Shown: positions 25,329 to 37,474 of the stretch, piece after piece
Position numbering within the stretch: position 1 is the first letter of the stretch
How the letters are laid out: every line of letters begins with the position of its first letter
NCBI GenBank assembly: GCA_008360955.1
Contig: LUCM01005951.1
Coordinates: 90,648 to 154,647, forward strand
Source of the DNA: Fasciolopsis buskii
Taxonomy: Eukaryota; Platyhelminthes; Trematoda; Plagiorchiida; Fasciolidae
Length of the DNA stretch: 64,000 nucleotides
Direction of reading: 5' to 3'
The notes under the pieces: generated by a model
Seen by the model: the letters and a program-made list of their open reading frames with translations, nothing else
Told to the model about the DNA's origin: nothing
The model's database searches: none
Translations under genes and position numbers: made by a program

Positions 25329-25520
25329 ATGTTCTTTCTTCTGGCTGACTCTAACTACCAACCGCAATTTCGCTCAGAAACTGCACAAGGCGACTGGATG
25401 CCCCAGGATCAGAAAGGCAAAGAGGGCTGGCAAGCGAAATCTCCCGGTTCAGATACGGATACCGGTATTACACCAAACCAAGATCTTATGTTGTTCCTGC
25501 AGAATCAATATGAAAATTAA
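25329..25520 (+). CDS. Candidate small coding block, unknown product
   Basis: A 63-codon frame with hydrophilic, Q/D/G-rich composition (YQPQFRSETAQGDWMPQDQK, then SPGSDTDTGITPNQD) and higher G+C than its flanks. It is opened only by an in-frame TAG at 25314-25316 and overlaps another plus-strand frame. It sits just upstream of the RTE fragment but does not match that family. An exon or chance frame. Confidence 0.2.
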   Translation: MFFLLADSNYQPQFRSETAQGDWMPQDQKGKEGWQAKSPGSDTDTGITPNQDLMLFLQNQYEN

Positions 25521-25537
25521 TGTAGATAGATTTGCTT

Positions 25538-26205
25538 GAATGGGTAGTTGCGCATCAACTGATGGTAGTATATCGAAAGAAGTGCATTCACGTATATCAA
25601 AGGCTCGATTGGCATTCACCAACTTGAGTATCTATGGCGTCCACGTGACACCCAGTTATCGATCAGAAGTCTGGCATAAACAACAGCACTGAGGTAGGTA
25701 TTGCTATGTGGTTCCCAGACTTGACCTTTGAGAACAGAACTGCAGAGACCTTCCGTGTTTAAACACCATAGTCTGCATAGTATTATTAGAATATTGACAA
25801 TATTTTATGAGGAACTCAAAGTTAAGACGTGAAGTATTGGTTCTCGGGGTTCAACTTCCAGAACAAACATTGAATGATGCTAGGTTAAGGTGGTTTGTAC
25901 ATATTTTGTGCATGGCCACTTTACGACTGCATGACTCGATGTACGCTGTCCTTTGAGATAAATAATGGTTAGAAGATTGCTCGAGGCGATTAGTCGATGA
26001 CATGTATAAAGTATGAAATCTTCGTCCTGTAGAATGGCTTGTGTAGGTGCAGTTAGAATACCGGGTAGGGGATTACAAGATCCCCTCAAGCAATGCTTGG
26101 AGACAGTGAGTGATATGGTTTGGTATCACAGCCAGTTGCGTTTTTCATTCGAAATCCTTTCTTTTCTGCCTGGTTGCTCAACTGATTATTTTGCAGTCAA
26201 TCTTT
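25538..26205 (+). mobile_element. 3' part of an RTE-type LINE, copy 2 (longer)
   Basis: Starts within the post-RT region: GSCASTDGSISKEVHSRISK then ARLAFTNL (family GSCISxDGSVxDEIxxRIxKARxAFxNLRHLW). It continues through an LCSLLYGSETW-like degraded stretch, REVLVLGVQLPEQ, LRWFVHILCM and the MACVGAVRIPGRGLQD block to LETVSD. Bases 25835-26202 are nearly identical to 13501-13868. In-frame stops relative to the family are present, many shared with copy 1. Confidence 0.85.
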
Positions 26206-26739
26206 TTCTATTCCTCCTTCTCATTCATTTTGGGTAAATTTTGCTGTGAGAGCATGCAAAGTCAGGGCATGGTGATGTAAGATTACTGCTTGCCTAAACT
26301 AAACCTAACGAGTACAAATGACTGAATATGACTGGTCATTTCCTTATGTGACGGCATGCCATATTAGATGGGTTTCTTCACTGAGAAAAGAAACAGAAGA
26401 TAATTCCTTTGATTAGATGAATTCAGCCTCAGTAAGTGATCAGCTGCATGATCTTTTATCGTGTTTATATGTGAATAATACAATGAACATGAAAAACTTC
26501 TTATCATACCTAGGCCCAAGTTGCTTTTCGAAAGCAACTGCATTTTTCCATTTTACCCTAACTCATGTTACACTAGACGAAAGGAAATGATTGCCGCATT
26601 TCAACGAATCAGTAAAAAACAAGTCTTCGGAGAGAATAAAAATTTCTTTATTTGCAAAAATAAATTGTTTTACACATTGTCTGCAAAAATTACACTACGC
26701 AAATAGCGATAGATGCGATGTTCGAAAATTCCACGTTTC

Positions 26740-26907
26740 CACTGCAGAAGTTCAATTCCAAAAGAAATGGCTGCACCGTCAGTTGGTTCCAACGACTGTT
26801 TACTGACTTATGCTGGACTATTTGCTGGGGCCGATAGGGATGCGAATATGGATGTTTGGTGGACAGAGGCGAAAAATCACTTTGTGAATGGGATGCGTTC
26901 CGACTGA
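26740..26907 (+). CDS. Candidate terminal exon, unknown product
   Basis: A strong acceptor (TTTCCACTGCAG) precedes a frame of about 50 residues to TGA: SSIPKEMAAPSVGSNDCLL, then AGLFAGADRDANMDVWWTEA. Composition is protein-like, with no domain recognised. A minus-strand frame overlaps the same bases, so the strand is not certain. Confidence 0.27.
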   Translation, partial: HCRSSIPKEMAAPSVGSNDCLLTYAGLFAGADRDANMDVWWTEAKNHFVNGMRSD

Positions 26908-29280
26908 AAATCACCAGCAGTATCTCACGTTCCATCGTAACCCAGTAAGATATAATTTCGCATAATTAGTTGTTCATATGTGTGCATGAATGAAGTGTTT
27001 TCTAGTTTCCTTTCTAATTCCCAAAAGCAGTGCCAAAAATCTGTGGAGCACATTTAAAATAGGCGAGATTTCGGTAAACATTTAATTGATGAGCTTGAAG
27101 TTTGGATCATGCGTTTCAATACTAACACTGTTGACATCTTCAGTAAATCGATATCTCCTCGATTAGTGATGAAAAGGGTTGCAGTTTAAATAACAAACTT
27201 ATCGGTCCAAATCTCATGAAGGTTAACAGTGTGAGCAATTGAAAGCACAAATTTCCAGACTATTCGTATGCGTTTTGCGAAAAAAATCCTTGGTACCACT
27301 TGTCGTGGTCCCGTCCACAGGTAGATTTGCAACTGTTCTCATGAAGGCCCTGAAGACCAGGACACGTCCTAAAATTTCTCACAAGTAAAATATCTGTCAA
27401 CTAGATAAAATAAATAGCGTGGCTTCAGTCGGCAGCATGACCATTTTGTACATCAAACGGCAATGGAAATATTTTCGTCTTTCTTGGCACTCTCAGCGGA
27501 AACTTCCGGGAATCTATCGATTTGTTGCCTCAGTATCTTCGTACCATTTCTACCGCCGACGGTGGTAAGGATTAAACTAAATGCGCCTCGCACTGGAAAA
27601 AATAAACGGAGTGTTTCAAATTTGTATTTTTCGCTGTTTCTGCTGATCTCCGTGTACCATTCCAAGCCCGACCACTGGTGGGATTATAAAAACAGGCGTT
27701 GAATGCCAAAATTCACACTTCGATTGTTTTCCATTGAATATTTTTAATTCTCTGACTGGTTTTGCAAAATGTCATTCGAAAACTGTTTTTTATAATTCAC
27801 ATTCTGTGTGGCAGTGGCCAAGTCACTTAGTTGCTAGCCCAAGCAGCTGTCCCACCTTAATTATTTAGGATAGATTTTGTCCCCAACGTACGACACCCGT
27901 TCGGCTTTGATGAGCACCGCACTTTCATCCGGTCGAAATATTTTCGTTGTCTTGTTTTAATTAGCTGTTGGGAGCACTAACAGCGAATAAAATATTCACG
28001 ATGAGCTTGATCTAAACAAACAACAAGTCCAAGGACTGCAATGTTCGATGGGGGAAAAATTTGGAAATGTACGGTTTGTTTAAAATTGCCAAATTCAGCT
28101 ATTAAATATTTGAGGACACTATTCTAACCTCAAGGATTTTTTTACTTCGCCTGGGTTTAAAACCATCCGCAGATGATATACATGCCTTTGTGCTACGTAT
28201 GGTATGGCAGCTAAATTACGGTGCTATTGTGAATAAGGTTCCACCAAGAGTGAGTTCAAATTCAATTGTAGTTCACTACTTTTATTGCTCGATACTATTT
28301 ATACCTTTTTGCTAAGCTAACTGGTAATTCGGAGATTAAAGTTCATCCAGACTGAATATTTTTGAAGATTTTCAAAAACCAACTTTCCTGTTGAATACTA
28401 GAAACATTTGTGATGTTCAACTAAGAAAAAGAAATTCAAATAATATGACGACGATATCATCGTGTGTTCCGAGGTAACTTGAATGGGTCAGATTTTGCAT
28501 TAGAACCCTACAAATACTTGTTTTTGCAATTGATAACAAATTGTTGGGTAAATGTGTTGGCAGCTGAGGGACAGAGAGACTGGCCAAAAACTGCTTGCAG
28601 AAGTCAGACTCCCTGGATTACGTCTATTGATCAATCAAGGGAATAATTTATGTGTGGATAACGTTTTGTGTTGTTGGTGAAATTTAGTGCGCATCAGTGT
28701 TTGACCTCACACAACAGCAGTGAAAGAAGATAATGACGATTCTTAGATTCGAAATTTTTGTTCATGAACCAAGGACCCTTGCACAATTCTCGTCCCACAT
28801 TACATGTGACAGTATGAATTATTAACGTGTCCCTATCATATAGTCGAAGCTGTCATAGCCGAGTACTCCAAAAAGATTGAACGTCTCAGGATGACAATGA
28901 AAAATGACACTTCTAGGGATTAGCCATTGCAATTGATTTTTCATCTGAATTACTGGAGGATATTCCTTCCAAATCTTAGTGATCCAGGTCAATCAAGAAT
29001 GAACCATCAAAAGAAATTTGCTTACAGTAAAGTGAGTTGGATAGACCAGCAGCTTTCAGTCAGGCATTCACACACGGACTTCAGCGATGCACGCCCAACT
29101 GAATTTTTTCATTGTGGGAAAGGTTTCCTTTACTTGATAATCTATGCTGTATGGGTTTACATTTCGCGCTTTTCATCTGTATGAATAACCATGTATTTTT
29201 CTATTTCGTGAATTGTTTGTTCGAACAAAAACCCAATAAAGATCAGCAGCCAAGAATTTCCGACGTATGTTAGACTAGTC
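26908..29280. other. No gene recognised
   Basis: AT-rich with short frames on both strands at 27453-27702 and plus-strand frames at 28464-28646 and 28927-29184. None has a known domain. A somewhat GC-richer stretch lies at 27880-27940. Confidence 0.35.
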
Positions 29281-29365
29281 TAATTAGTTACCAATCCAGA
29301 CGGGTTCGAACAGGGGACCATTAGCCTACGGGCAGTTTATATGACCAGTGCATTGCCGCAGCTGC
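29281..29365 (-). repeat. tRNA-like box A/box B pair, possible SINE remnant
   Basis: On the minus strand a box B-like CTGTTCGAACCC follows, at roughly tRNA spacing, a box A-like GCGGCAATGCACTGG. No foldable acceptor stem and no second copy were seen. Confidence 0.3.
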
Positions 29366-29566
29366 GTCTATTAAAGACAGTTTATTCAAGGGTACGTTGA
29401 CTCAAAGACTCGTCAGAGGAACATTGTCGTAGTTGGTTACTTGTGAATCGTAGCTCATGCTACTTTGGGTGGGAATAAAACTGTCAGAAAATACGGTGTC
29501 CAGCTTTATACGAATAACGGATTAATATAATAGGACTAAATGCATCTTTGGTAAAATAACTAACTA

Positions 29567-29761
29567 ATGGCTAATCCCGTAACTTTCCGTTACAAAATTC
29601 ACAAAAGCAAAAGCTCTGAACAATTTGACTGTTCTGCTCTCTCAAGTGATAATTTGCGCAGCTTAGACGTTTTAATGGGTCAATTTCGGTTAATAGACGA
29701 CTCCCAGTATTCACATCTATGGGAATGGGATGATATCGTTGCCATGACACTGGAAACCTGA
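29567..29761 (+). CDS. Candidate small coding block, unknown product
   Basis: A 64-codon ATG-initiated frame with acidic, protein-like composition (SSEQFDCSALSSDNLRSLDV, then SQYSHLWEWDDIVAMTLET). After the stop, other plus-strand frames continue with protein-like segments (ANLRGVNSWAPVENKIPLNS at about 29840), as in a frame-broken gene fragment. No family recognised. Confidence 0.25.
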   Translation: MANPVTFRYKIHKSKSSEQFDCSALSSDNLRSLDVLMGQFRLIDDSQYSHLWEWDDIVAMTLET

Positions 29762-30363
29762 AATTCTGGACTTGTGTGGTACGGATAATACTACCGCAAT
29801 TCCGTTGCGACGGAAAAGATGTGCTTGATGCAATTAGCTAACCTCAGAGGAGTCAATAGTTGGGCTCCTGTAGAGAACAAAATCCCTTTGAATTCACTAG
29901 CTGAGATTGTTACTGCATTGTGTGATTTTCGGTGACTCATCACACCAGACTATCTAACCAGAGAAAACCATCACCACAAGAAGATTGTGGCTCCAATTAA
30001 ATTGCTCACTATAACCTTCGTCTTGCAAATGAATGGGTTGGGTGAACAAATGTATTATGCAAACGAAAATGGAATGTGTATACGGAAAATCACCGACAAA
30101 GTTTACAATCAGTCCGCAACTGCTTGACAAGCTGTTTTATGTTTCCACGTAGCTAACAGAAGTTCTTCATTGTTTATGATAAAATAATTCTCCTGAACGT
30201 TATTTATTTCCACCTGTTTCAACAGTAGGATTATAAATTCAGAACGATTTCTTAGTTTAAAGTAAAACTAACGGGAACAAATACATATTTCAGTTTTTTG
30301 TAGGCATCGGCAGAACAAAACTGTCATCCATAGACTTCCATTTACGGGTTAGTCTTCCTGAGA

Positions 30364-30388
30364 ATATATATATATATATATATATATA
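30364..30388. repeat. (TA)n microsatellite
   Basis: Uninterrupted alternating AT/TA run of 25 bases, directly visible. Confidence 0.9.
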
Positions 30389-31943
30389 GGTATTTACAAC
30401 TATGTCTCAATATTGAAGCATTACGAGCCCGCAAAGTAGAAGAAATTAGGTATACTCACGAGAGTTTGAGAGAAGTATTTCTATGAATCAAGAGGTAGTA
30501 AATAATGAAATCAGTGTGCCCCACACCTCTCCACCAAATGTTTGGTCATTTTGATGTGATGTATAATTGCTCTAATATGACGTTGTTTTGGCTTCTTCGC
30601 CCTAGAGGTCCTAGAAGTTCTGGTTTATTGTTCTTTAGATAAATTACTCAAAACGTGAAACAAATTTAGGATAATATCAACATTATGATCATGGTGCTTT
30701 TTCATATGAGGCATATCTTGAACTTAGGTACGCTTCATACAGAAAGAAAGCGTCTACCCAGAGTAACGTGTTCAGTAAATACTGGTGGAGTGGGATGCCA
30801 GACCACTTTCAGAAAAAATTTCGTTTCCCTATAATAATCAAGGGAATATTTATGCCACCACATCAAAACAGTTTTCCTCATCTGTAATGCTTTCTCCTCA
30901 GAAGTGATTTGTAAGACTTTTCTCACTCATGGAAAGGTAACCTGTGCCGACGGGATAAGGTGGAACAAATTTTCCGAAGATTTGCCTTCCACGGGTGTCC
31001 ATTCTGAATGTCCAAAAGACTGTAAAGTAGTAGCTTATTCTGGGGTGTAAATATTTTTATGCATTGTCGGTGCTCGACGACATTTCTCACGATGACACAT
31101 TAGATCACGACTTCAAGTGATGACTACGTTGTCGGACTGTACGCGAATCTGCATAGCTATTTTGCTTATTTTTACTTCCGCTGTTTAATGCGTACAGTAG
31201 GCAGCTTTTGTGACTTTTGACAGTCCGAACTGTTTTTGTAAGTTTCTGGTAGCTGAGGTTGTCGTTTATATCTCATGCATTTCATCATCAGTCCAGATGA
31301 CATCGTCAGTGTGTTTACTTGGTGCTGATTTTCTGTCATTAGTTTTGACCTTGGGTTTCTGCAGCTACCTTAGACTGGGTACTACATGTTTGTTTTTCCT
31401 ACAGTCCTCTGTCACCTTGGCCTCTGACCTCAGGGGATCGGTGTACGGCTTGGAACGTTTGGCTCTTCTGGCATTCCATTATTTCCATTACGAATACGTT
31501 TATGCTTGGCGGATCAGTTATGTAGAATTATTCCTACAAGAAATTCAGATTCTTGATTATGTCTAAGATGTGACTTCAACTTTCAGTGTTAGCCAAGCCA
31601 TCTAGTTAACTGATGAAAAACTTCTAACTACAGAAGGGCAGCTCCATCTAAGCACGCGTATGGGTGATGTTACTTGGATTAGAAATTAAGTGGTTGAGAT
31701 CCAAACGACAGGTGCAGCAGTGGAAAAATTGCAAAACCAAACATTTTTCAAATCTATCATGAGTCCGTACTGCGTCGTGAATTCTTCTTGTTCTGATGAG
31801 GTTCTTTTCCATTAAAGTATAAATAAACGGGAATAAACTAAATAACAATAGAGTTACTATACTTTTGTCATACATTGCATATAACTGCCAACCGCATATG
31901 ATTGCCAAGGCATTACGGTTAGGTCCATTCCAATAAAATCTAG
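30389..31943. other. No gene recognised
   Basis: Contains a 118-codon plus-strand frame (31210-31566) rich in hydrophobic and aromatic residues, and minus-strand frames at 30735-30926 and 31648-31908. None has splice support or a known domain. Confidence 0.3.
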
Positions 31944-32005
31944 CCCCGTGAGCCAGTTAATCTCTTGGGAAGTGTAAAACTTCAGTACCCAAGCGAATCA
32001 CGGGG
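31944..32005. other. Nested three-stem hairpin, possible structured RNA element
   Basis: Outer perfect inverted repeat CCCCGTGA (31944-31951) with TCACGGGG (31998-32005). Inside it CTTGGG pairs with CCCAAG, and inside that AAGT pairs with ACTT around GTAAA. All 18 pairs are Watson-Crick in a 62-base span, and the structure can form on either strand. It lies in an otherwise plain AT-rich stretch, 15 bases below the 3' end of the candidate gene at 32.0 kb. It could be a repeat terminus, a tRNA-like or ribozyme-like element, or chance. No hammerhead core is present. Confidence 0.4.
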
Positions 32006-32019
32006 TCGAAATTGCTAAT

Positions 32020-32278
32020 CTACTTGTAGCCAATTGGGGGAATAAAGAAAAAGTTTTGGAGAATTCTGATAACCTCCCACTCCACGAGTTCGCTTAGGCA
32101 GCAAGCTTGTACTGGGTCATCTTGCAAATATTCACAAGAATGAGGATAATCATAAAGTAACAACACACCAAGACTAACAAAATCAGCCATTTCACTCATT
32201 TCGGCTTCATTACCTTCAGAAAAATCTTTGTGATAAAACGACAAATTGAGTATCATCTCACCCAGTGTACTCTTTGAC
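32020..32278 (-). CDS. Candidate terminal exon of a two-exon gene, unknown product
   Basis: Starts after the acceptor TATATATGTAG with one base (G) that completes the codon left by the exon ending at 32769. It reads 85 residues to TAG: SKSTLGEMILNLSFYHKDFS, an acidic stretch (EGNEAEMSEMADFVSLG), YDYPHSCEYLQDDPVQACC and a hydrophobic end (FFFIPPIGYK). Good protein-like composition. No domain recognised. Confidence 0.4.
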
Positions 32279-32768
32279 CTACATATATAAATTTGGATTT
32301 GATAAAATCCGAATTAGCCAATGACGATCAAAAATCAAAACCAAAATGCGTTGAAATACCAGAACACTAGTATCTGAGATGTCTATTTCAAGTACATTTT
32401 ATTTCTTGCTCTGCTGTTCCATTTTGCGATCGTGTAACGTCCCTCAGAAAGAGCAACCGACAAAGTTTTTCGAGTGTTAAAAAACCGAGGTTGAAGTGTG
32501 ACTTCGAACAGCGTCAACCCGCTAAACCAGTGGGAAAACTAAATGTACTTATTCACAGGTCCACGTATGTCGCATTTAGATATATTCATACGGAAGCTAT
32601 TTCCATTTACAGTTAACGCAACCTTTTGGCAATCCCTTTCTTCACATTATAACTGCTATTTTACTGCACGCGCATGGATGGATTTGTTCTGTCCAGATTA
32701 GCAACTAGAAACTTGTCTATACATATATATGTATCTAAATGTATATGTGCACATATGTATATAATTAC

Positions 32769-32985
32769 GCGAAACGAATGTCCCAGTATTCTTCAACAGC
32801 CTCAACTGAATTCCTGATTGTAGGCCGAGAGGCTTGGCAAACTTGGAAATAATGGTGAACGTTTTGGGCATTACAATCCATGAATGGAATCACCCAAAAT
32901 AGTGCGCATTTATCTGTGATCCTATCTGCCGATGATCGGTTTGACAATGACAAGCGAAAGGTATCCTCGAGGTGTTCGAAATGGT
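32769..32985 (-). CDS. Candidate upstream exon paired with 32020-32278
   Basis: A minus-strand frame open from about 33000, ending at a GTAATT donor after TTCGC at 32769, phase 2. The 490-base intron joins it in frame to the exon below (…EEYWDIRFA, then SKSTLG). Visible segments: SNRSSADRITDKCALFWVIP, NVHHYFQVCQASRPTIRNSV and EAVEEYWDIRF. The start is uncertain; a strong acceptor at about 33037 leads into a different frame. No family recognised. Confidence 0.38.
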
Positions 32986-35205
32986 AACTTATACAAGTTC
33001 ACAAGTGAAATCGGTTTCTGCTGACAGATCTAAAAAGTAAGACTAAATTAAGACACTCCGAAATGTGCTTCAAACATTTCTTGTAGAACACATTGTTTTC
33101 GCGCTATCTCGTAGGTTCCCAACTGTTATCCATCTTTGGTATACACTCGGAAATCACCAACGAGTAACGGTTTCAAAGAATTCTGTTTTTTTCTCAATGT
33201 TATGAAAATGCACTATAAAAACGGGTGGAAATATTTTACAAAATCCGGTCTCTAATAGCAGGAAGCTTTTTTTTAAGTTATTTCCCGTGAGGCATTTTGA
33301 TAAACCATAAAAAGATTATCATTACGTAACACTGGAATAAACTGAAAACAACACGACGTGGCGAAGAAGCTCGTTTTCGTAATCATACCACTATTTTGCA
33401 TTGAATATAAAGGAAATGGATCAGGGGAATTGTCGGTTTGCAGTCACATTAGATCATATCCCTAATAATGTGTATGTATAATTGTTCAACTCATGCCGCT
33501 AACAGTTAAAATGGGCCTAATATGCTGTTCATTTAAAAGAGCAAGATGAATATGCACGGACGATTCAACTGAAAACGAACTTCGCTTCGTGAGGATTGAG
33601 TTTAAACAATATGGCTAGCCCGAAAGATTCATAAGGCTAAGGAAAAACACCAAAAAGAAAAGAAACTGTACCAATAAAGAAACCCGTGTTTGCTTTTGTC
33701 TTTCAAAGGTGACACCGACTGTCAAGCCCAGTCAGTAGAACATTCCTTGTTACAAAACTGAAAACCGTATTTCCATCCAAACCGATCGTATGTTGCTAAA
33801 TGAAGCACAGATTGCTAGACTCTGCAGCCTCACTGTGTGTACTCATTCACCTACTGTGGCACTAGGTATATTAGCCGCACGACAAGGCGTCTGTCCGATC
33901 GCGTTTGTGGGCACCATCCGGCTTGAGTGAGTTAAGCGAATTACTAGCGTGGTGTTCTCACATTTTGTCGAGTCAAATCACTCAATGAACGTCAAATAAA
34001 CGCAAAATTAGGGATCTGGGCTGATGTGAGTGCAAACCGACAATCTCCCTGGTCTATTCCTGATCATATTGAAGGCTAAGTATTGGTATGAGTACGAATA
34101 ACTGAAAACGAGCTTATTCGCCAAGTTGCGTTGTTTTCAGTGTTTCATGGGATTTTTCAAACACTGTTATTCTTAACAAAACCACAGCCTTTCTTTAGAG
34201 AATAAGTATAGACATTTTGCTCAACCGTGAACACTTTTCGCTCGTTCCTACTTCAAGTGACTTTTGAAAATTCGTTATCCAAAATAACAAAGTTGACAAT
34301 GCTACGACAGTGGAATATTTGTAGCATGATTTCAACAAACAAGTTTTACCGTTTGCAATATTTGCAACTCTGGATAGTCAATTTTTATTGGCTAAACTTT
34401 AAGAATCAAATATTTCGGGCCTCATGGATCAAACTTATACCGTTTGAAATCCTGATCTAATATTATTGATTCCTCATATGGTTGCGAAAAACTCGTCAAA
34501 ACATTTTCGTTCTCAGGGCAAATTAACAATATTCATATTCACAATTTTTTGAATTTGGTTTTGGTTGAATAGAAAAGAAACTGAACACTTCCGGTACCTG
34601 GTTCCCATTTCATAATGTAGTTACTGTTTAATAAGAGTGGAAATATTTGTATCATTGACGATAGCTTCTAATGCCCAGGAAACAAATTCACAGTATTACT
34701 GAATCATTAGTTGGAGAACTAAAAAACAGTGTAACGAGGGAATGAGAAGATTTTCTACAATTCCAATTGGAAATCACTAGGTTCGTCATTCACAATCGGC
34801 AATGCACAACTACAGACTGTCAACAGGGTGGGACAGCTATTCAATTGGATTTCTGACGGTTGGAACTACGTATTTTATTTCTACTCACTTTTCGGGCACG
34901 TTTCATTATTTCTTTAGATACAACAAATGTACTCTTCCAGATTTCATACTAATGCTGATGTTATAACCTCTAAAATCAACATTATTTTGATCCTCCTTGT
35001 CACAACCACCAGTAACCTACACGCAGTAAATTCACCACTTATTACGATGCGGCCAGAAATGCAAGCTCAATTTGTTTGGTATCATGCAGAATACTACAAA
35101 TGTGGTAAAGAGTAATTAGTCACGAATTTAGTCACGAATTCTAGGTGCTTAACACTTGTTGATAGTTTGGAAATCTTGTTCAGATAGTCCATCTTCTTGG
35201 AAACC
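32986..35205. other. No gene recognised
   Basis: AT-rich. Plus-strand frames at 34227-34460 and 34927-35115 lack domains. One strong minus-strand acceptor at about 33037 (CTTACTTTTTAG) is noted. Confidence 0.3.
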
Positions 35206-35330
35206 ATGTAGCTGCTTCTGGTCTAGCAGGCGACCTACGAATCATAACTAATACCACCAAGCGATGTCAGAGCATGGGTGATTTGCACGCGAGTTTGAAT
35301 CGCCGCAGGGTAGACGCATTTTTATCTTTA
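35206..35330 (+). repeat. tRNA-like box A/box B pair, possible SINE remnant
   Basis: A good box A (TGGTCTAGCAGG, about 35219) and a box B-like GAGTTTGAATCGC (about 35301) on the plus strand. The spacing of about 80 bases is longer than in a tRNA, and no tRNA fold is apparent. Confidence 0.3.
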
Positions 35331-35899
35331 GATCATTTCAACGTACGACCGGTCAAACGAAACTGAATGCTGCAAATGAAAGAAAATAGTTATATATGCG
35401 ACAACATCTAGTGACCGCTATCGTAAGCTGTTGGTTCTGGTTCAAAGCAAAGGGAAAATTTCACATGAATATGTCGAGTCCCACAGTCAGTGATTTTTCC
35501 ATTTAATTTCTTCGAAACTCTGATAAGCCCGGACAATTAAATGAAACGACAATCCGACAGTCAGTACGAGCGCAATCTCTCTGTTTTTCAGTCCTAAGGA
35601 TATCTTCTGGACACAGGAAGGAGCAAATTCTGAATCAGTGTGCACAAGTTATAGATCATTCGTTGACTAGCACAGCACAATGACGAACGGACTGAGGAGG
35701 TAACTGTTTCAAGCACAGTCCGCTTAAGCCAATTATGGTGATCGTTCAAATTGGTGATATTCTGGATAATGATGTCGATGAAGACGGTGGTGATGCATTT
35801 AACGATCGGGTTAATGTCGGTAGCATTAGCTTAAGAAAATTTTCGTGGAAATGCGCTGCTGAAACAGCCTGTTAATCGCGATCCACGAAATTGCAACAA

Positions 35900-36120
35900 A
35901 TTTTAATTGCAAGTTTCACACGAGTGTAGTGGTAGTGACGTGACCCACAGAATCTAGGGTCCACTGAACGGGGCGGGGAGAGAGGACCGGCAAAAGTAAC
36001 CAGCAAAACCCTATGGGGTCTTATTAGGCCAAATGTGATAAAGTGCACGATTACAGCAAGTTGCCGTCTACCACCAAAGTGACATGGGGATTTGGGATTC
36101 GATTCTCTGGCCATTTCAGT
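35900..36120. repeat. GC-richer block with a tRNA box B-like word
   Basis: Higher G+C than its flanks, containing GGGATTCGATTCTC (plus strand, about 36095), close to a Pol III box B. The minus strand is open for 80 codons through it (MARESNPKSPCHFGGRRQ). Likely an interspersed-repeat fragment; no second copy seen in the window. Confidence 0.28.
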
Positions 36121-37474
36121 GACAGAAGCTTAGTTCTCGTGACCGCTGCGAGCAGAAAGAAAAGCAGCTGAGTTGCAGCATTTAGACACTCCTCTATACA
36201 ATAAGAAACAAAAATGTACCTTAATACTATGCCAGGAAAATATGGCATTAAAAGTCACATTCAATAATCATCCACTTTCGAAAGTTTTGTATATGCGGTA
36301 CATCCGTTGATGGAAATACATGCTGACCGCACTGATGCCTTCGTGTATATAATGTTAGATTTATTCCACTGATTGGATTTCATCAGAGGTTTAAGCTATT
36401 TCAAAGCTACGTTGAAATGTAAGAATAGGATATTACTTTTTTCATTTTCGTTGCTAGGTAACACTCCGCCTAATACAGCATACATAAGAGGAGTTTAGTT
36501 GCGATCTGGATACAGTAAATGAGAGTATTTGATACCATATTGTTACTTTCGTTCACTTTTTGAACCAACTAGTTAGCAGGAAAAACGTGCGTGGTACAAA
36601 ACGGGAATTGGTGTGAACCGAAAATAAGTCCGCAATTAGTCAGATGTCTTACAACAAGTGATTCAGTTCACCAACGCTAAACGAATTCTTGTCTGTAAGC
36701 GTACATATTGCATGGGAGATGGAAATCCCATGAAGAAACTGGCGATTGCTATTCACGCCACATGAATCGTAGTTAACATTATTATTATGTCCAAATTTTT
36801 GCTACCTAGAAATTGTGTTATATCTTGAATCTATGATTGGGAGAACTTCTACATTTTCATGTGTGGTTAGTTATATGAGCCAGGTCACCAACTTTTCTGG
36901 TTTGTGCCGTCATCACAAAGACACAAAATTCTCTGATAAATTAGGTACAGAAAGAAATATTTGTTTCATAATGGATTCCTCACCAACGGGAAGTAAACTT
37001 ATGAAACCCCGCTCACCAGGTCGTTACATGACCGGTAAAAGCCGTGGACGCGGTTCTTGAAAGCAAATCACGTACAGGAATATGTACTGCTAAGTCATCA
37101 CCCTTACAATAGGACAAATCAAATTTATGATTTCCGTTGGACTAACGCCAGCAGAGTGACAGCTACACAATTACAGAAAAGTGAGATTGTGTCCAATGCC
37201 CCGAGAGTTTCTTTTGTCTTTTACCCGAAGTTATAATTTCAACACGCATCTTCAATGTACATCATTACTAACCGATCTGTGTCAATTCTTCACCCGTGAC
37301 ATTAACTGAATGACCCAATTGTCTAGCTTAAAGGGGTTTCATTTTTGTCATTACCATTACTTGCATTATAGAAACTCCAATGAGCAAATGCGTAGTGAAG
37401 GTTAACTTCGTCGCCTTAGATCACTATTTCGACCTGAAAAATAGATGTAGTTTATACCGTGATGCCAAAGGAAT
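36121..37474. other. No gene recognised
   Basis: A plus-strand frame at 36815-37060 ends with a basic, serine-rich stretch (SSPTGSKLMKPRSPGRYMTG). It lacks clear splice sites and is left uncalled. Confidence 0.3.

Noticed and set aside
27911..27924. 13-base word ATGAGCACCGCAC shared with the SINE at 21.97 kb
   Set aside because: Sequence on both sides does not continue to match and no box B follows.
27905..27945. Hammerhead-ribozyme-like core (TGATGAG, short ACCG/CGGT stem, CGAAA)
   Set aside because: The essential C before TGATGAG is T, and stems I and III with a cleavage site could not be built from the flanks.
27880..27960. GC-richer stretch as an exon
   Set aside because: All frames close within a few codons and no splice sites fit.
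32746..32760. Palindrome in an AT-rich GTATATGTGCACATATGTATAT stretch
   Set aside because: Low-complexity alternating purine-pyrimidine sequence gives such palindromes by chance.
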